This document shows positions 23,001-54,479 of a stretch of DNA of 64,000 nt, piece by piece. Below the pieces are notes generated by a model. The model did not search any database. It was not told the DNA's origin and worked only from the letters and a program-made list of their open reading frames with translations. The stretch is from Cristatella mucedo (Eukaryota > Bryozoa > Phylactolaemata > Cristatellidae): the NCBI GenBank assembly GCA_009760855.2, contig WPIO01000037.1, forward strand, positions 2,920,001 to 2,984,000. The letters are read 5' to 3'. The position numbers and the translations under genes are program-made. The first letter of the stretch is position 1; every line of letters begins with the position of its first letter.

Positions 23001-23675
23001 TAACACCGTGCTCCGGAGCAGCACGCACGACGGCTGCTAGATCGTATAATACAGCCGTCGTCGACAACGCTTGTGGGGGCTTCGCTCTACATCGCGCCGC
23101 CATCGCGTGCCCGCGAGCCCCTACATCAGCGACTCATTCAGCCGCTCTTCGAGGTGCGAGCGCCGCTATTTGTTATGCACGGGCTACGGCTAGGTCCGTT
23201 ACGAGCCATGCTCTCGACGATCGTTCACGGTCTACACCAGAGACTATTACACATCTTGTTCCTATTTCAAGTAACACGGTCTGCACGAGAGATTATTACA
23301 CATCTCGTTCCTATTTCCCGTAGTTCTGGAACTGTTACTAATCTCAAGGTCTTTCATTTGAAGATTTAATAGCACGCCGTTGGTGTTACCATAAAGCACA
23401 GCCTCTCCACGATATGAGTATCGTTAGAGGCACTGCCCGAGGCAGAGAAGTGCCATGGGGGAACTATTTAGTATAGGTAGGCGAGAGCAATAGATCGAAA
23501 CGACCTAGAATTGTGTTGGCAGCCTTGAGAAGTCGACACGCGGCTCGATAGGGCACCGGATCAGATCCTTGAGAACTGATGCCCTATGTGGCATTTACAC
23601 CGTACAGAAGTAGGGCAGCAGAGATTTGAACCGGCTCACTGTACCGGCAGGAAGACCTGTGCAAGTGGCAATCCC
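22110..23675. other. Unannotated stretch
   Basis: A (CT)n tract at 22972-23000 and a near-duplicate of about 35 bp at 23240-23310 ('gagactattacacatcttgt' versus 'gagattattacacatctcgt'). No gene recognised. Confidence 0.35.
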
Positions 23676-23819
23676 ACAAGTTTAGATTAGAAGGACACAT
23701 ATAATTGTATGTAAGGCCATAGCAAATATATGCACCTCGGAGCAATAACAGTAGGTACGGTTCTTGAATTTGCCCATGCGTCTAACTAAACGCAGAGATG
23801 AGGTTCTTGCTCTTCCAGA

Positions 23820-23945
23820 TACAGGTCGAGGGCAGTCCGCCAGTCGGGAACCTCTCTTTGCCCACTGCAAGGAAAGTGATACCCGCTAAGGCTCTTTCCT
23901 CCCCTGCTATGCAAATGAGCCTATTCGATTAGCTAACAGTTACCT
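23820..23945 (+). mobile_element. SINE-2 tail portion
   Basis: 'gatacccgctaaggctcttt', then 'ctgctatgcaaatgagccta' and 'ttcgattagcta' match the SINE-2 3' half. Confidence 0.65.
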
Positions 23946-24002
23946 TTTTTAGTCATCAATCTTTGGCGCCAACCGATAATAATAAGAATACGAATAGATG
24001 TA

Positions 24003-24060
24003 TACAGTACCCTAAGAGAACTAAATCTCTTTCTAGCGAACTTTACCCATACTGGAAGGA
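24003..24060 (-). mobile_element. LINE-A/SINE-1 tail
   Basis: 'accctaagagaactaaatct', then 'ctttctagcgaactttac' is the tail in reverse. Confidence 0.6.
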
Positions 24061-25325
24061 AGCATTTTGATTGACCAACTGGGAATGCACGAAAGTTAGA
24101 AATTTGGACAGCAGAATAAGACTGCAAGCTCGTGCGTCCGATAGCTCTTAGACTCGGCATGATATAAGCTGGCAAAAAATAAAGCTTTTTTTTAACAAGC
24201 AGCTATTCATTGGTCTCAAGAGCATGAACGATGGGAATGGACGATTCGACGTCGCACCATCTATTTCCAATGTACACAACACAGTAGCAACGAGTGAAAA
24301 CCACGGGTTTCATTATAATTTAGTCAAGCTAACAAGCATAAAGCACGGATAGCAGCAGTGCAGTAGCAACAGACTGCTGCCTGTGGTAGCCGCAGCAGGC
24401 GAACTGCCGCCAGCAGCGACCGGTTGGCTATGGGCGGCGATCCAGCAGATGCTAGTGATTCCTTCCTGTCCTCTTAGCTCTAAGTGTTCCGACTAATCAG
24501 CGATGGTGACCATCATACTAGGTCCTCTTTAATGGCGTCGCTGTCAAGCAAAAACCACAAACGTAAAACATGTCAAAAAACGCCTTCTTAACCTAATGCC
24601 AAAAACAGATGGTTCACTCACCCGAGTCTGCAAGTCATAGGAGCTGATGTGCACTGCAAGCCATAAGTATAATATGACCAATCCCAGATCATAATTATTC
24701 GTACATAAAAACTCAAAACTAAGGTAAGGTGCTTGTTCGCAACACTGCGGAAAAATATTACAGTGAGCCTTGGAAAAAGCAGCAGCGGATGTGACTGGTA
24801 GCTTGCGTATTAGGCCAAGGCGGAAGTCTAGATAGTTGCAGATACCTACGTGAGTCTACCCCAGGTAAACACGAACACGGCCGCACAGTAGACTAACGAA
24901 CGGGAGGCCGTCATTGAATTGACGAGACTACTCTATTAAGAGGACAGAAATGGCGTCCGCAATTGATTCTATCTTCGAAAAAAAATTACTGAACGAGATA
25001 TTTGCTGGGAATTCACTGCCTATAACCATAAGGAATGGTTCCGGTTCGGCCTGCCTCAACAAATCTATACCACGTACCACTAGCTATGCCCACTTTGTCA
25101 GCAAGAAGTCTTCTAGCAGGTTCTGTCAAATAACTGTCACTGCGGGACCGGAGATGTGAAGATTCGGAGATGCCGAAAATGCAAGGAGCTATCAGATACC
25201 AAAGAAATCTTCTCAAAATACCAGCCAAATATTACGTGAATTACGGTTGACTTAACTGCGAACATTCATTTCACAAGAACGTGCTAAGATTGTATCAAAC
25301 TGTCTGATCAGGTTATTCAGACCAA
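24061..25325. other. Unannotated stretch
   Basis: No recognisable gene or repeat; a 69-codon frame at 24950-25159 has no features. Confidence 0.35.
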
Positions 25326-25329
25326 AAGA

Positions 25330-26700
25330 ACTTGATCAGGTTCCGCCCAGTCTTTCAACTACCGCTCCTATCAAAGACACTGGAACGAGTTGTAGCAAAC
25401 CAACTGATCTCGTATGTTGAAACTTCAAACCTAGAAAGTCAGTTCTAGTATGGTTTTAGAACTAATCCCTCCCCACAGTTAGCATTGCTCCGGGTATATA
25501 ACGACCTTCTGAGCAATGCAGACTTAGCTCTCGTCTATCTCTGCTCTGCTTGCTTGATTATTCGTTAACGTTTGATACTATAGATCAGCAAGTCCTTCTC
25601 AAGCGAGTCTCATCTCGCCTGGGCATCACTGGCACTGCACTGCAATGGTTCAGATCCTGATCCCAGTGGGAGACTCTATAGTATTGTGAATGGAGAAAGG
25701 TCATCCGACAAACCACTCAAGTACGGGTTAACTCAGTGCTCTGTACTTGATCTACTTATTTTTACAGTGTATACTCTCCCTCTTACCGATGTGATCGCCA
25801 TGCACAATCTAGGCTTCCACTTCCTTGCAGACTGAGTTGTACCTTTGCTTTGATCCCTTCCAGCTATCCAGCGAGTTGAATTCTCTTAACTAATTTGCTG
25901 AATGTATTGCTGACATCTACACATGAATAGCAGCAAGCGTTCTCAAATTGAATGACGATAAAACCAACTTACTATTTATGGGCAACCACTTGTGACTCGA
26001 AAATTGGAAAGCTTAGCTCTCAAAATTGGCTCTGCCGGAATTTCGTAAAATCCCGTCTCGACTTCTATAACTCACTGCTTTCTGGTCTATCGGCCTGTGA
26101 AATCATGCGCTTTCAGTTGGTGCCAAAATCAGCAGCTAGGCTTGTCTGTCGTGAGTATAGCAGTTGCCACGTCAAACCAATTCTCGCCGATCTGCACTGG
26201 CTCTCAATCAAGTAGACCAAGTTTTTGTCATTCAATTTAAGGTCCCTTCATTTTCTGGCTCCAGCCTAACTATCGGAACTAATCCTCCTCCAGACTAGGC
26301 ACTGCACCAACCGCTTTTTGGACTCAAATTGGTTAGCCCTACCTCGTTTGAACATCAAAACCTATAGAGACATGCCTTCAGTTCCTATGTTCACAAAACT
26401 TGGAACTCACCTCCGACTTTAGTCACGACATCCCATCCTAAATAAAAATTTAAAATGAAGCCAAAAACGTACCTGTTTATAAGCCTATGCATGCTAACAC
26501 TGTGCATGCTACCACTAACCATATTTTACGTTTTGACACTGCATGTCACCTCTAACCGCGTCACCAAGTTATGCATGCTGACATTGCGCACACTACCACT
26601 AATTATTTTAATCGTTCTACCTTTACAGCACATGTAAAATGCCTACAATGAGATTAGGTTCTCCGAGAGCGCTATGCAATATATTACTGTTATTATTAGG
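25330..26700 (+). mobile_element. LINE-A, long decayed copy with 3' end
   Basis: Decayed RT and C-terminal coding: an NYRP-like start, a 'TFDTIDQQVLLKRVSSRLGI'-type motif A region near 25560-25630, SRLDFYNSLLSGLSA at 26060-26100, VPKSAARLVCREYSSCHV and ILADLHWLSIK. The 3' UTR has two tandem copies of a 'catgctgacactg...ctaccactaacc' unit and ends at 'gagcgctatgcaatatatta' with (ATT)n. Confidence 0.8.
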
Positions 26701-29100
26701 CTCCCTATGGTGCTACTTGGGGCATATACAGTGTAAACTATGCCACAACGAACAAAGATTTGTGATGGTGGTTTTTAAGCGTCATCAGAGTATTGAGTTT
26801 GAACCTAATCGAAAGTTATCTTAGTCTGTGCAAATCATCTAGTAAAGTCACCGAACTTCCACACCAACTAAGGAGTGGCTGCCTAAATTGTGTGGGTTAC
26901 ACATTGGAAACGTACAGCACACGGCAGCCAGCAGGTAAGTAAACTGCAGCGGTTTGCCACTGCCACAGTTTCTGAGAAAGTGCCAATTCAGCATCCAAAT
27001 ACCTAATCTAGCTTTTCTAACACTTTCTTGCTGACTAGTGTCAAAATTCCTACAACGGCCTCTATCACAAGCACTCAGCACGCTCTGCTGCGCTTAAGCT
27101 AATCCGCTGAATTGATTGACCAGCAGTTGTTCTCGTCTTTAAGGTTTTGCTCAGGGTAGGCCAACAAGGGTTCGTAGCCAAGGATTTGCTGAAAGGCAGG
27201 GCCGAGCCTCTGAGCAGAGAAAAAAATTATGGATGCATCTAAAGACTCATCGCCGATGAAAACAAAACTTCTCTGTCCCGCTACAAGCTGCAGGGTTACA
27301 TCGAGTGGTGCTTGACTTGCGAGATTGCTCAAACCAATCACATGTACGTGGAAGTCCCTCACTCTGTTCCTGGGCCTCGGGAATGATCGGCTTCATCTAA
27401 GGATGGTAGGGTCGGTTTGCAAAATAAAAGTGAAAGATCGGCTGATTCAGCTGGCTACACTGTGGCTATAGTTGAGTAGCGTAGAACCAGTCTGCCTTAA
27501 CTTTTAAGGCGCTCAAGAGCTGCTCGGTTGAGCAAACCCTTTTATCCTCGAGCAGTGAGCGACGGACGAGGGCACAGCAGCTGTGGTAGGATCATGAGTA
27601 GCGCTTAGCATGAGCTTTGGGGGGAGGCTCGAGAGCCGGCCGCAGCATTTCTGCCGGTCGCGTCGGCCTGCTTTCCGCATGAGCGAGGATTTATGTCGGC
27701 TGGCCTATCAACCTCGGCCGCCATAACCCATTCGGAAAGGATTGTATTGAACCTTCTTTGGGGCATTCGAGCTGGACGCGGTTGCTTATCGGTTGTCGAG
27801 TAACGGTCGTAATTCCTTACAATATTGATCCACTGTGCAGGCCCGATACCATTAAGCTCTTACCCTATTGTCTCGGCTAGCTATTAAAAAGTAAAGCGAC
27901 GCTTTCTCAAGGCCGCCACCGCCACCCACCCAACAACTGCTGGACTCGCTTCGGTTAGAGTGAGGGAGGTGTGCGAGCATTCACGCCAGCGATCGACGGC
28001 CTCGCGGCAGTGAGAGGTCAGCAGGAAAGCTCGACGGACACCTCCGAATATGTTTGTAGAGCGCCCGCGGCTCGCATTTTGTGTTTGCATGCAATTTTTG
28101 TGTATGCACGTGTGGTGAAGGCGTAGGGGTTTGCCGTTGGATAGTAGAGTTTTGGATTACCAGCCTCCGGCGAGGAGGTGGAAGGAGGGATTGTTTTTGC
28201 TTGGAGAAAAAACCCTCATTTATCCTGCCTTCGAATCAGGTAGTAGCAGAAACCTGTTTCGGTCAGGAGTTAGGATTCCCGGGGAAGCGACGATCGACAA
28301 TTTTTCACTCCAGCCCATCAAACAATTGAATCGCTATATACAATCCCCGCGGCTACATATAGCGCAAACTTCCAGTGGCCTACAGAATACATGCAAAAGA
28401 TCCTGGACAAGCGAGAACCCGGAGTTTACGTTCCGGATTCATGAACACTAGCGATTCAACTGAAAGTTCGAAGAAAAAGAAAAAGAGGAAAACAGGAAAA
28501 AAGAGGGGGAAAAGAGGGCTATGAGAAAATGCCGTCGCACGGTCACTCGATTGGGCGAAAGGGCCTCGAGTGAGGCTGCCAAGGTTTGCCCTCCTTCGCT
28601 ATGCTTGGCCGCCCCAGCGAGCGCCATTTGCCAGCAGTTCCGCCACACCTACCTATGCTAGCGAAAGGGTCGATGCACCTAGCGGCCATGGCCAGGCGCA
28701 CGTCGGCAGGCCAAGGCCAAGCGCCTCGGTGCACGATCGCCCTAGCAGAATGACATACGCAGCTCGGCGGCTGAGCGGAGGAGTAAGCCTCGGCCTTAAC
28801 AATTTGACCGGCTACATCACCGAGGGTGGCCTACCGATGCACCTTTAGCGGACATTCGGCCTCAGTAGGCACTCACCGGTGTTTATCTCCACTCGTACTT
28901 GCTAAAATTCTCAGCCCGCTACATTGTACGCCATCCTGCACTTTGCTCAGTTCAACCTCGTAGCGATAGTTCCGTTTCGTCGCTGCCCCTTATGACTCCC
29001 AGCCATCTGTTACTCAGGCTGTTACTCGGGCTCTCTCTCTCTCATCCTCTCTCTCGCATCCTCTCTCTCTAATTCTCTTTGACGAATAAGTAAGGTTCAT
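26701..29100. other. Intergenic stretch between CNNM copies
   Basis: An 87-codon minus-strand frame (27099-27362) has an unbiased, protein-like composition but no family I recognise. CT repeats occur at 29032-29075. No repeat family identified otherwise. Confidence 0.3.
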
Positions 29101-29104
29101 GCCG

Positions 29105-47164
<18,060 letters not shown>

Positions 47165-47420
47165 ACCCAAGCGCTCCGCAACGACGCAGCCACGGGTAGC
47201 AATGCTGCACCCGAACTGGCGGCGGCGGCTCTCGGCGGCTCGGCCATGGCTACGAAAAGCGCCGCAAAAACCAGACAGGGCAGGCTCAGAACCGCAACCC
47301 GCAGCCGTGCGGCGCGCCGCCCGATACAGTGACCTTGACATGGCTGCGCCGCGTTTCGCGAATAGCTCAGACGCCGGCCGACGCCGAAGAGGCGGACGGC
47401 TAGCTTTAGCAGACGGCTAG
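47165..47420 (-). promoter_or_regulatory. Probable CNNM copy A 5' UTR/promoter, GC-rich
   Basis: CpG-dense DNA directly upstream of the start codon. I see no TATA box. It is flanked upstream by the long purine tract. Confidence 0.45.
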
Positions 47421-47449
47421 CTTTACCTCCTGGCGGACGAGCGCTTGAT

Positions 47450-49339
<1,890 letters not shown>

Positions 49340-49894
49340 TCGCGCTCTTTTGGCTCACTCCGCCGAGTGATGACGAAAGCAACGATGCACGACTGCAGCG
49401 AATCGAAATGCATGTCACACTAGAAGCAAGAGTTTGTCTGCAGAAACACCTGATTACGTTAACAGGGTATCGCGGTAATGTACATGTAATGCATCTCGTA
49501 TGAATTTCCCGTCTGTAACTACGTAATGCATCTCTGTCTGTAACTCCACAAACTACAAGAACTAAGCGGTTTTTGCGAATAATTCTTCATAGTGCGCTCA
49601 AAGCCTACGTGGCTTTCGTTGTGCACAGCTTAACCAACAGAATTATCACATGCAGACTTATCACAGAGAAATTTGAAAAGCGTATACTTATCGGGGGCAA
49701 TCAGGGAAGAGAGTAACACGGAAGTAGTAGCACCGGGCGGCTAGAAAGCATACGCCACGGTCAGTAGCGAGAGAATAGATGTAGTTGCGTTAGAAATGTG
49801 GAAGAGAGTTCAATTTAAAGTTCTACAGTGTAGGACTTGTAGAGACAGGGCTACTGTCGCTAATTTTCTCTACTCGAGGAAAATAATGGCTAAT

Positions 49895-50135
49895 TTATTG
49901 TCTATAGAAGCCATGAGGACACGAGGAGGCTGAAACTGGTGCAGCAGTGCAGCTAGATATGAAGGAGCCACGCCGCCGCGGCCTTGACCTTACTGATCTG
50001 TGAATATTTCTGTGCATCCGTTGATCAACCGAAAGCAGCATCGCAGCTCCTTGATTAAAGGCGGCACCTGGCTGCACCTCTACAGTCTTCATGACTAGCC
50101 TTGCAGCAATGTGCATTGCCAGTTTCAGAGGGGCT
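49895..50135 (-). mobile_element. LINE-B C-terminal fragment
   Basis: Minus strand MHIAARLVMKTVEVQPG, and in another frame VAPSYLAALLHQFQP, align with MNMAARLVLKSQ and LAPSYLAELLHQFQP of the 10.8-kb LINE-B. Confidence 0.75.
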
Positions 50136-50419
50136 TAATAGCTTTTTAATAGCTTTTGTCGGTTTGTCCGGGCAAAACAGGAGTTGCAATAATCCAGCCT
50201 AGACAGAACCATGGAGCAAGTAAGCTTTATAGCAAGCCACCGCGGCAGTCAGTCCCTAATTTTAAACAGGGATCAAAGTGGTGGCTAGCTGCGAAATCGG
50301 TCTTCTTTTACGAAGCTTTCAAACTTTAGGCAACCACCAAAGGAGACTACTACCAAGAGTCCTTTCGCATGACGACCACTACTCTGACCCAGTCAGTCAC
50401 GTCGGCCTACTCTCAGCTA

Positions 50420-51275
50420 AGTCGCATTAGAAAATTTGAGCCTGCTTAGATAAGGATAGTAAATCCAAGTTTTGCTAAGCATGTAAAATATTTATTTCGA
50501 CTTGTGTAACTCACTGCTTGCAGGCTTTCCGGTCTGTGCAATTATTTGTGCAATTATGTGCTTACAGATAGTGCAAAACTCGGTGGGCAGACTTGTCGGC
50601 TGATATATTCGCAGTTGCTACATCACACCGCTTCAGGCTGACATGCACTAGCTCCCCATCAACTTGATCAGCGGTTCGCAACCTGTGCTTTTTGGGGTCG
50701 AATGACCCTTTCACAGAGGTCGCCTAAGACCTGCGGAAAACACGTATTTCCACATTTTTCACACAGTTTTGTGGTCGGGGGTCGCCACAACATGAGCTGT
50801 ACTAAAGGGTCGCGGCATTAGAAAGGTTGAGAACCGCTGTAGTAGTAGAGCATCATCAACGTCCAAGTTAACACTTTATTATACGTCCTTTCTTTTTCCC
50901 GTTCCTGCCAGAGCTGCCTCTAATCGATCTTGGCATCACAGTACCCATCATTTTGTCTTTTGACTCCAGTCGCTTAGCTGTGCCTCGAACCAACCTCAAA
51001 TCCTTGGGAAATCGTGCCTTTATTTCTTATGCTCCCCAAAGCCTACAACTCACTTCTGACTGACGCTGCGTCATTTCCTGACATCGCACCTGCTTCTAAA
51101 TTTACTCGGTGCTCGCGATCTGTCCTTGGTGTTCTTATGCGTGCCAAAGATGTGAATGCTACCACTTACCATATTGAGATTCTATCTTTGCAGCATACGT
51201 AAAGGGCTTAGAAACAGGTTTGCAAAATCTGTTATCTGAGAGCACCATACAAATACCTTATTTATTATTATTGCT
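50420..51275 (+). mobile_element. LINE-A 3' half, interrupted by SPIN
   Basis: Decayed C-terminal coding on both sides of the SPIN element (50669-50839); ends 'tacgtaaagggcttagaaac', 'gagagcaccatacaaatac', (ATT)n. Confidence 0.75.
50669..50839. mobile_element. SPIN-type MITE, 171 bp, complete
   Basis: Terminal inverted repeats CAGCGGTTCGCAACCT and AGGTTGAGAACCGCTG differ at one base. The interior has 'ggggtcgaatgaccctttca', 'cctaagacctgcggaaaac', then 'ggtcgccacaacatgagct' and 'actaaagggtcgcggcatta'. Inserted inside the LINE-A copy; no clear target duplication remains. Confidence 0.9.
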
Positions 51276-51423
51276 TGGGCAGTTTGGATACTACACGTGG
51301 CTCATTTAGCAGCACAGTAGTGCCAGGCCAGATAAATGTCGGAATTCAACGATCATTAGTCGACTCATTATGGTGTCACACGATTGCATCGCACGTACAG
51401 CGCTAAATGCTGTCCTCAATGCG

Positions 51424-51632
51424 AGCTTGCGGACAGCTTGCGGACAGCTTGCGGACAGCTTGCGGACAGCTTGCGGACAGCTTGCGGACAGCTTGCGGAC
51501 AGCTTGCGGACAGCTTGCGGACAGCTTGCGGACAGCTTGCGGACAGCTTGCGGACAGCTTGCGGACAGCTTGCGGACAGCTTGCGGACAGCTTGCGGACA
51601 GCTTGCGGACAGCTTGCGGACAGCTTGCGGAT
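51424..51632 (+). repeat. 11-bp minisatellite, about 19 copies
   Basis: Unit GCTTGCGGACA, essentially perfect through the array. Because 11 is not a multiple of 3 and the unit has no stop on either strand, all six frames are open and each strand reads one 11-residue peptide cycle. Confidence 0.97.
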
Positions 51633-51639
51633 AGGCGAG

Positions 51640-52485
51640 CAATAATCCTCCTCATGGCTGGGGTCCACCTCAGTAAGACATACCATTAAGACACGCCACA
51701 CCTGTCTATTCACCATTAAAAAATCGCTGCCCTCTGCAGGAAAAATGGCTGTCTTCAGCAAGCAAAGCGGCAGCTCTCAACTAAAAATAGCTGTTGAATA
51801 TGCCAGCCGAAGGCGCCCTGCCAGTGACTCAGAGGAGTACACAGTTCGACTCGCGTGTTTCGAGACGCATGCGCTCGCCGCTTCCGGGTGGGCGCCGACT
51901 TCCGACGCAAGACCTTGCTAACCCATCGCCTGGGTCCGTACTAATGTCCGACGGGGCCGCCATCAGCCCATTGTCAGACCTAGTAACCTGAGGCTCAAAA
52001 ATAATATCGCTCATACGACTTCAATCCAGCCGTGTGCTAACAAACACAAGCCAGGCGACCGCGAGTCAAAAAACACGGCTGCTCTAATGAACGGGGCCAC
52101 TCAGCCGGCAAGATACGCAAATTGCACAAAAAAACAAGCTTGTAGTCATGGTCACACCAGCATTTTATCCTTAAGCAGAAGTTCAGTTATTCAGAGAAAT
52201 ACTGATCGTACATGTATTCGCCAAGCCCCGGACCAACTCGCTTCAAGTTCGTCACGTGACCGCCAAGTTCCTGCAACGTAGATTCGCGGGGCACACATCT
52301 GAGAAGCGGCGAAATAATTCAGGAAGAATTCGCAAACTATATTACCGCGCCATGCTTGCGCGGGTTGCTTGCCTTCGTCTCAACCATCCGAAAGCCTTCG
52401 TTTCTGGATTCATTTCGAGAAGAATCAAAATTGAGCGGAGAATCAAATCGCACGGGAAAGCCATATGCAAACGATTGGTCAAAAA
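51640..52485. other. Unannotated stretch
   Basis: No gene or repeat family recognised. Confidence 0.3.
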
Positions 52486-52609
52486 AAAATCCTAGCTGAC
52501 TAAACAGCCTGTTTTCTATTGCACTCTCCCATGTCAGTTCTGACATTACTGTCTCACATACTTCACAACCCCTAGCTTCAACCAACCTGCAACCTTTCAC
52601 TTTTCATGC

Positions 52610-52760
52610 GTGAAAAAGCTTAGCTGATTTAACCGCTTCCTTTATGCAGCGGTAGAAGAGCATTTTACGGCTATCACCACCGGATGAAGCGGGCGATTCT
52701 TTATCTCCCGCTGCAGGACTCGAACCCACGACCTGGATCCTGAAGCTACTAGCTTTCTAT
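52610..52760 (-). mobile_element. SINE-2
   Basis: 'agctgatttaaccgcttcct', 'gcggtagaagagcattttac', 'ggctatcaccacc' and 'gactcgaacccacgacctgg'. Confidence 0.75.
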
Positions 52761-52764
52761 TTTC

Positions 52765-53980
52765 ACCATCTACGCTCATCTCATCAATTTCGCTGAAAGG
52801 GCAATCGACCATCACCGGTAACTGCACAGCTACCTCGGTGGCGAGGCCAACCTATTGCTCTCTGCACTCCGAAAGCGACTGATGCTTTTAATGTGAGAGC
52901 GCTGGACTTGCTTGCGCAATTTTTATGCAATAATGGTGTGCTTTTCTGCGTCAGTATTCTAACTCTGTCATTTTGTGCCAGGCCTCATTTGCCGCTACTT
53001 CGGTGCCGTTTCGTTGCTACGTACTTTAACGAAGACAGCCCGGATAGCCTCGATTCTTTGTTGAATTAAGTGCTGCCAATATGCGAGAACTATTTTAAGT
53101 TTGAATATGAGGCAACCAACACTAACTAGAGCTATCGGGTGTCATGTACAAAGCAACTGAGAAAACAGGTGACACTTGGTGTTTTGGCCTGTAAACAGGG
53201 TTATCAATCTAAGAATGCATGGGAGTTCCATAGTAACCATAGCGACAAAAAGATGCCCTACGAGAAGTACAGTCTGCCCGCGACTTACGATGGTTCAACT
53301 TACAAAAATTTGGAGATACGAACTCAACCGCGGTCGTGGAAAAAATCTAAAATCAATATGCATCCAAGAAAACTTTCAAAATTTGCTTGCGGTCAGTAGA
53401 TTTGCTAGCACCGAAAACAGTTCATAAGCAATTTTTTACCGCTCTATAGCTTCGTCATAACTTAACATAGTAAAACTCACATAAATGCATTAATTTAATT
53501 AAGACCAGCTTTTCAACTTTAAACCACCTCTATGCCTCAAAAAGAATCGTTAACTTTGCAGGACTTAAAAAACTACTGTGAATTTCCTTTTCAATTTTAA
53601 TTGTACAAAGACGCTATATCCCACGTACGCAATATTTAATTTATGATGCAGCTCGGCTGTCAACTGTTGTTGGTACAAGGTTGCAGGCATTTCACGTGTA
53701 CAGCCTATGAGTACTTCGCAGGATTTGAGCGTGGAAACATTTGTTAGGTTCACTCCGGTAAGAACAATGAACGCGACCACTCGTTTGCACTCATTGAATT
53801 AACAGCGACATGAGAGCAGTCACACGCAGCCATCAAGCTAAAGTTGTATTAGTATAACGAACCGTAAGTTCGGATAGAAAAAGTAGGATCAATTCTGAAG
53901 ACAAGTGTTTATACATGCAGCCAATATTGAAAATACAACTTCAACTCGAAGGGCCATCATCGGGAAGAACATACAAAAGG
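52765..53980. other. Unannotated stretch
   Basis: AT-richer DNA with no supported gene; 53139-53427 has short open frames in two registers without domains. Confidence 0.3.
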
Positions 53981-53984
53981 GGAG

Positions 53985-54310
53985 GAAGTAATAATAATAG
54001 TAAAAGCAATACATTGCTCTGGTTCCCTAAGATAAATAAATCTTTTGTAGATGCTGGAAAGTAAGTATTCGACAAGAAGTAAATGCCCAGACCAAGCACG
54101 TATAAACACACAAGAAATCCACGCTGACGGAGCGGAAGCTCCGTCAGCGATGAACAGGGGGTTTTGAAGGTGGTAATGAACAGGTAGTGTTTTGTCAAGT
54201 CTGGGGATGCGGTAGCAGTATTCGGTGTCAGGGCTGTGAAAGATCACGAACTAAAGGCACGGTCTTCGTAGGATTTGGGCACAGGTTCGAGGCACAGTTG
54301 AACTTATCAA
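53985..54310 (-). mobile_element. LINE-A-like 3' region, diverged
   Basis: AATAATAATAGT end, then a reverse tail-like block. The part at 54240-54300 shares 'actaaaggcacggtctt' and 'tcgaggcacagttgaac' with the LINE-A copy at 57.67-57.72 kb. Confidence 0.55.
54122..54149. repeat. Perfect hairpin, 12-bp arms, GGAA loop
   Basis: CGCTGACGGAGC, GGAA, exact reverse complement. Confidence 0.9.
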
Positions 54311-54479
54311 AGTATTTTTGCAGCAACTGCGAAGATAAAATTTGTGACGGTCTCCCACAGTTAGTGAGTTCTTCAGGGTCATTTTATTTGAGAAGAAGTT
54401 TTCGACCATTCAAGTGTGACTTTCAGCCATAAATGGTACAGGTGAGTTGTGTATATATTAAAGCCTAGAAAGATGATCA

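Noticed and set aside
47165-47341. Upstream in-frame ATG extending CNNM copy A by 59 residues
   Set aside because: Arg/Ala-rich, GC-rich and not conserved with copy B, whereas the downstream ATG is conserved in both.
51424-51632. Regular array suggesting CRISPR
   Set aside because: Units are 11 bp with no spacers, in a eukaryotic context; it is a minisatellite.
53941-54198. GLGIYFLSNTYF on the minus strand as a possible ferritin C-terminus
   Set aside because: Only a few residues resemble the GLAEYLFDKH segment, the preceding helix is absent, and the DNA belongs to a LINE-like region.
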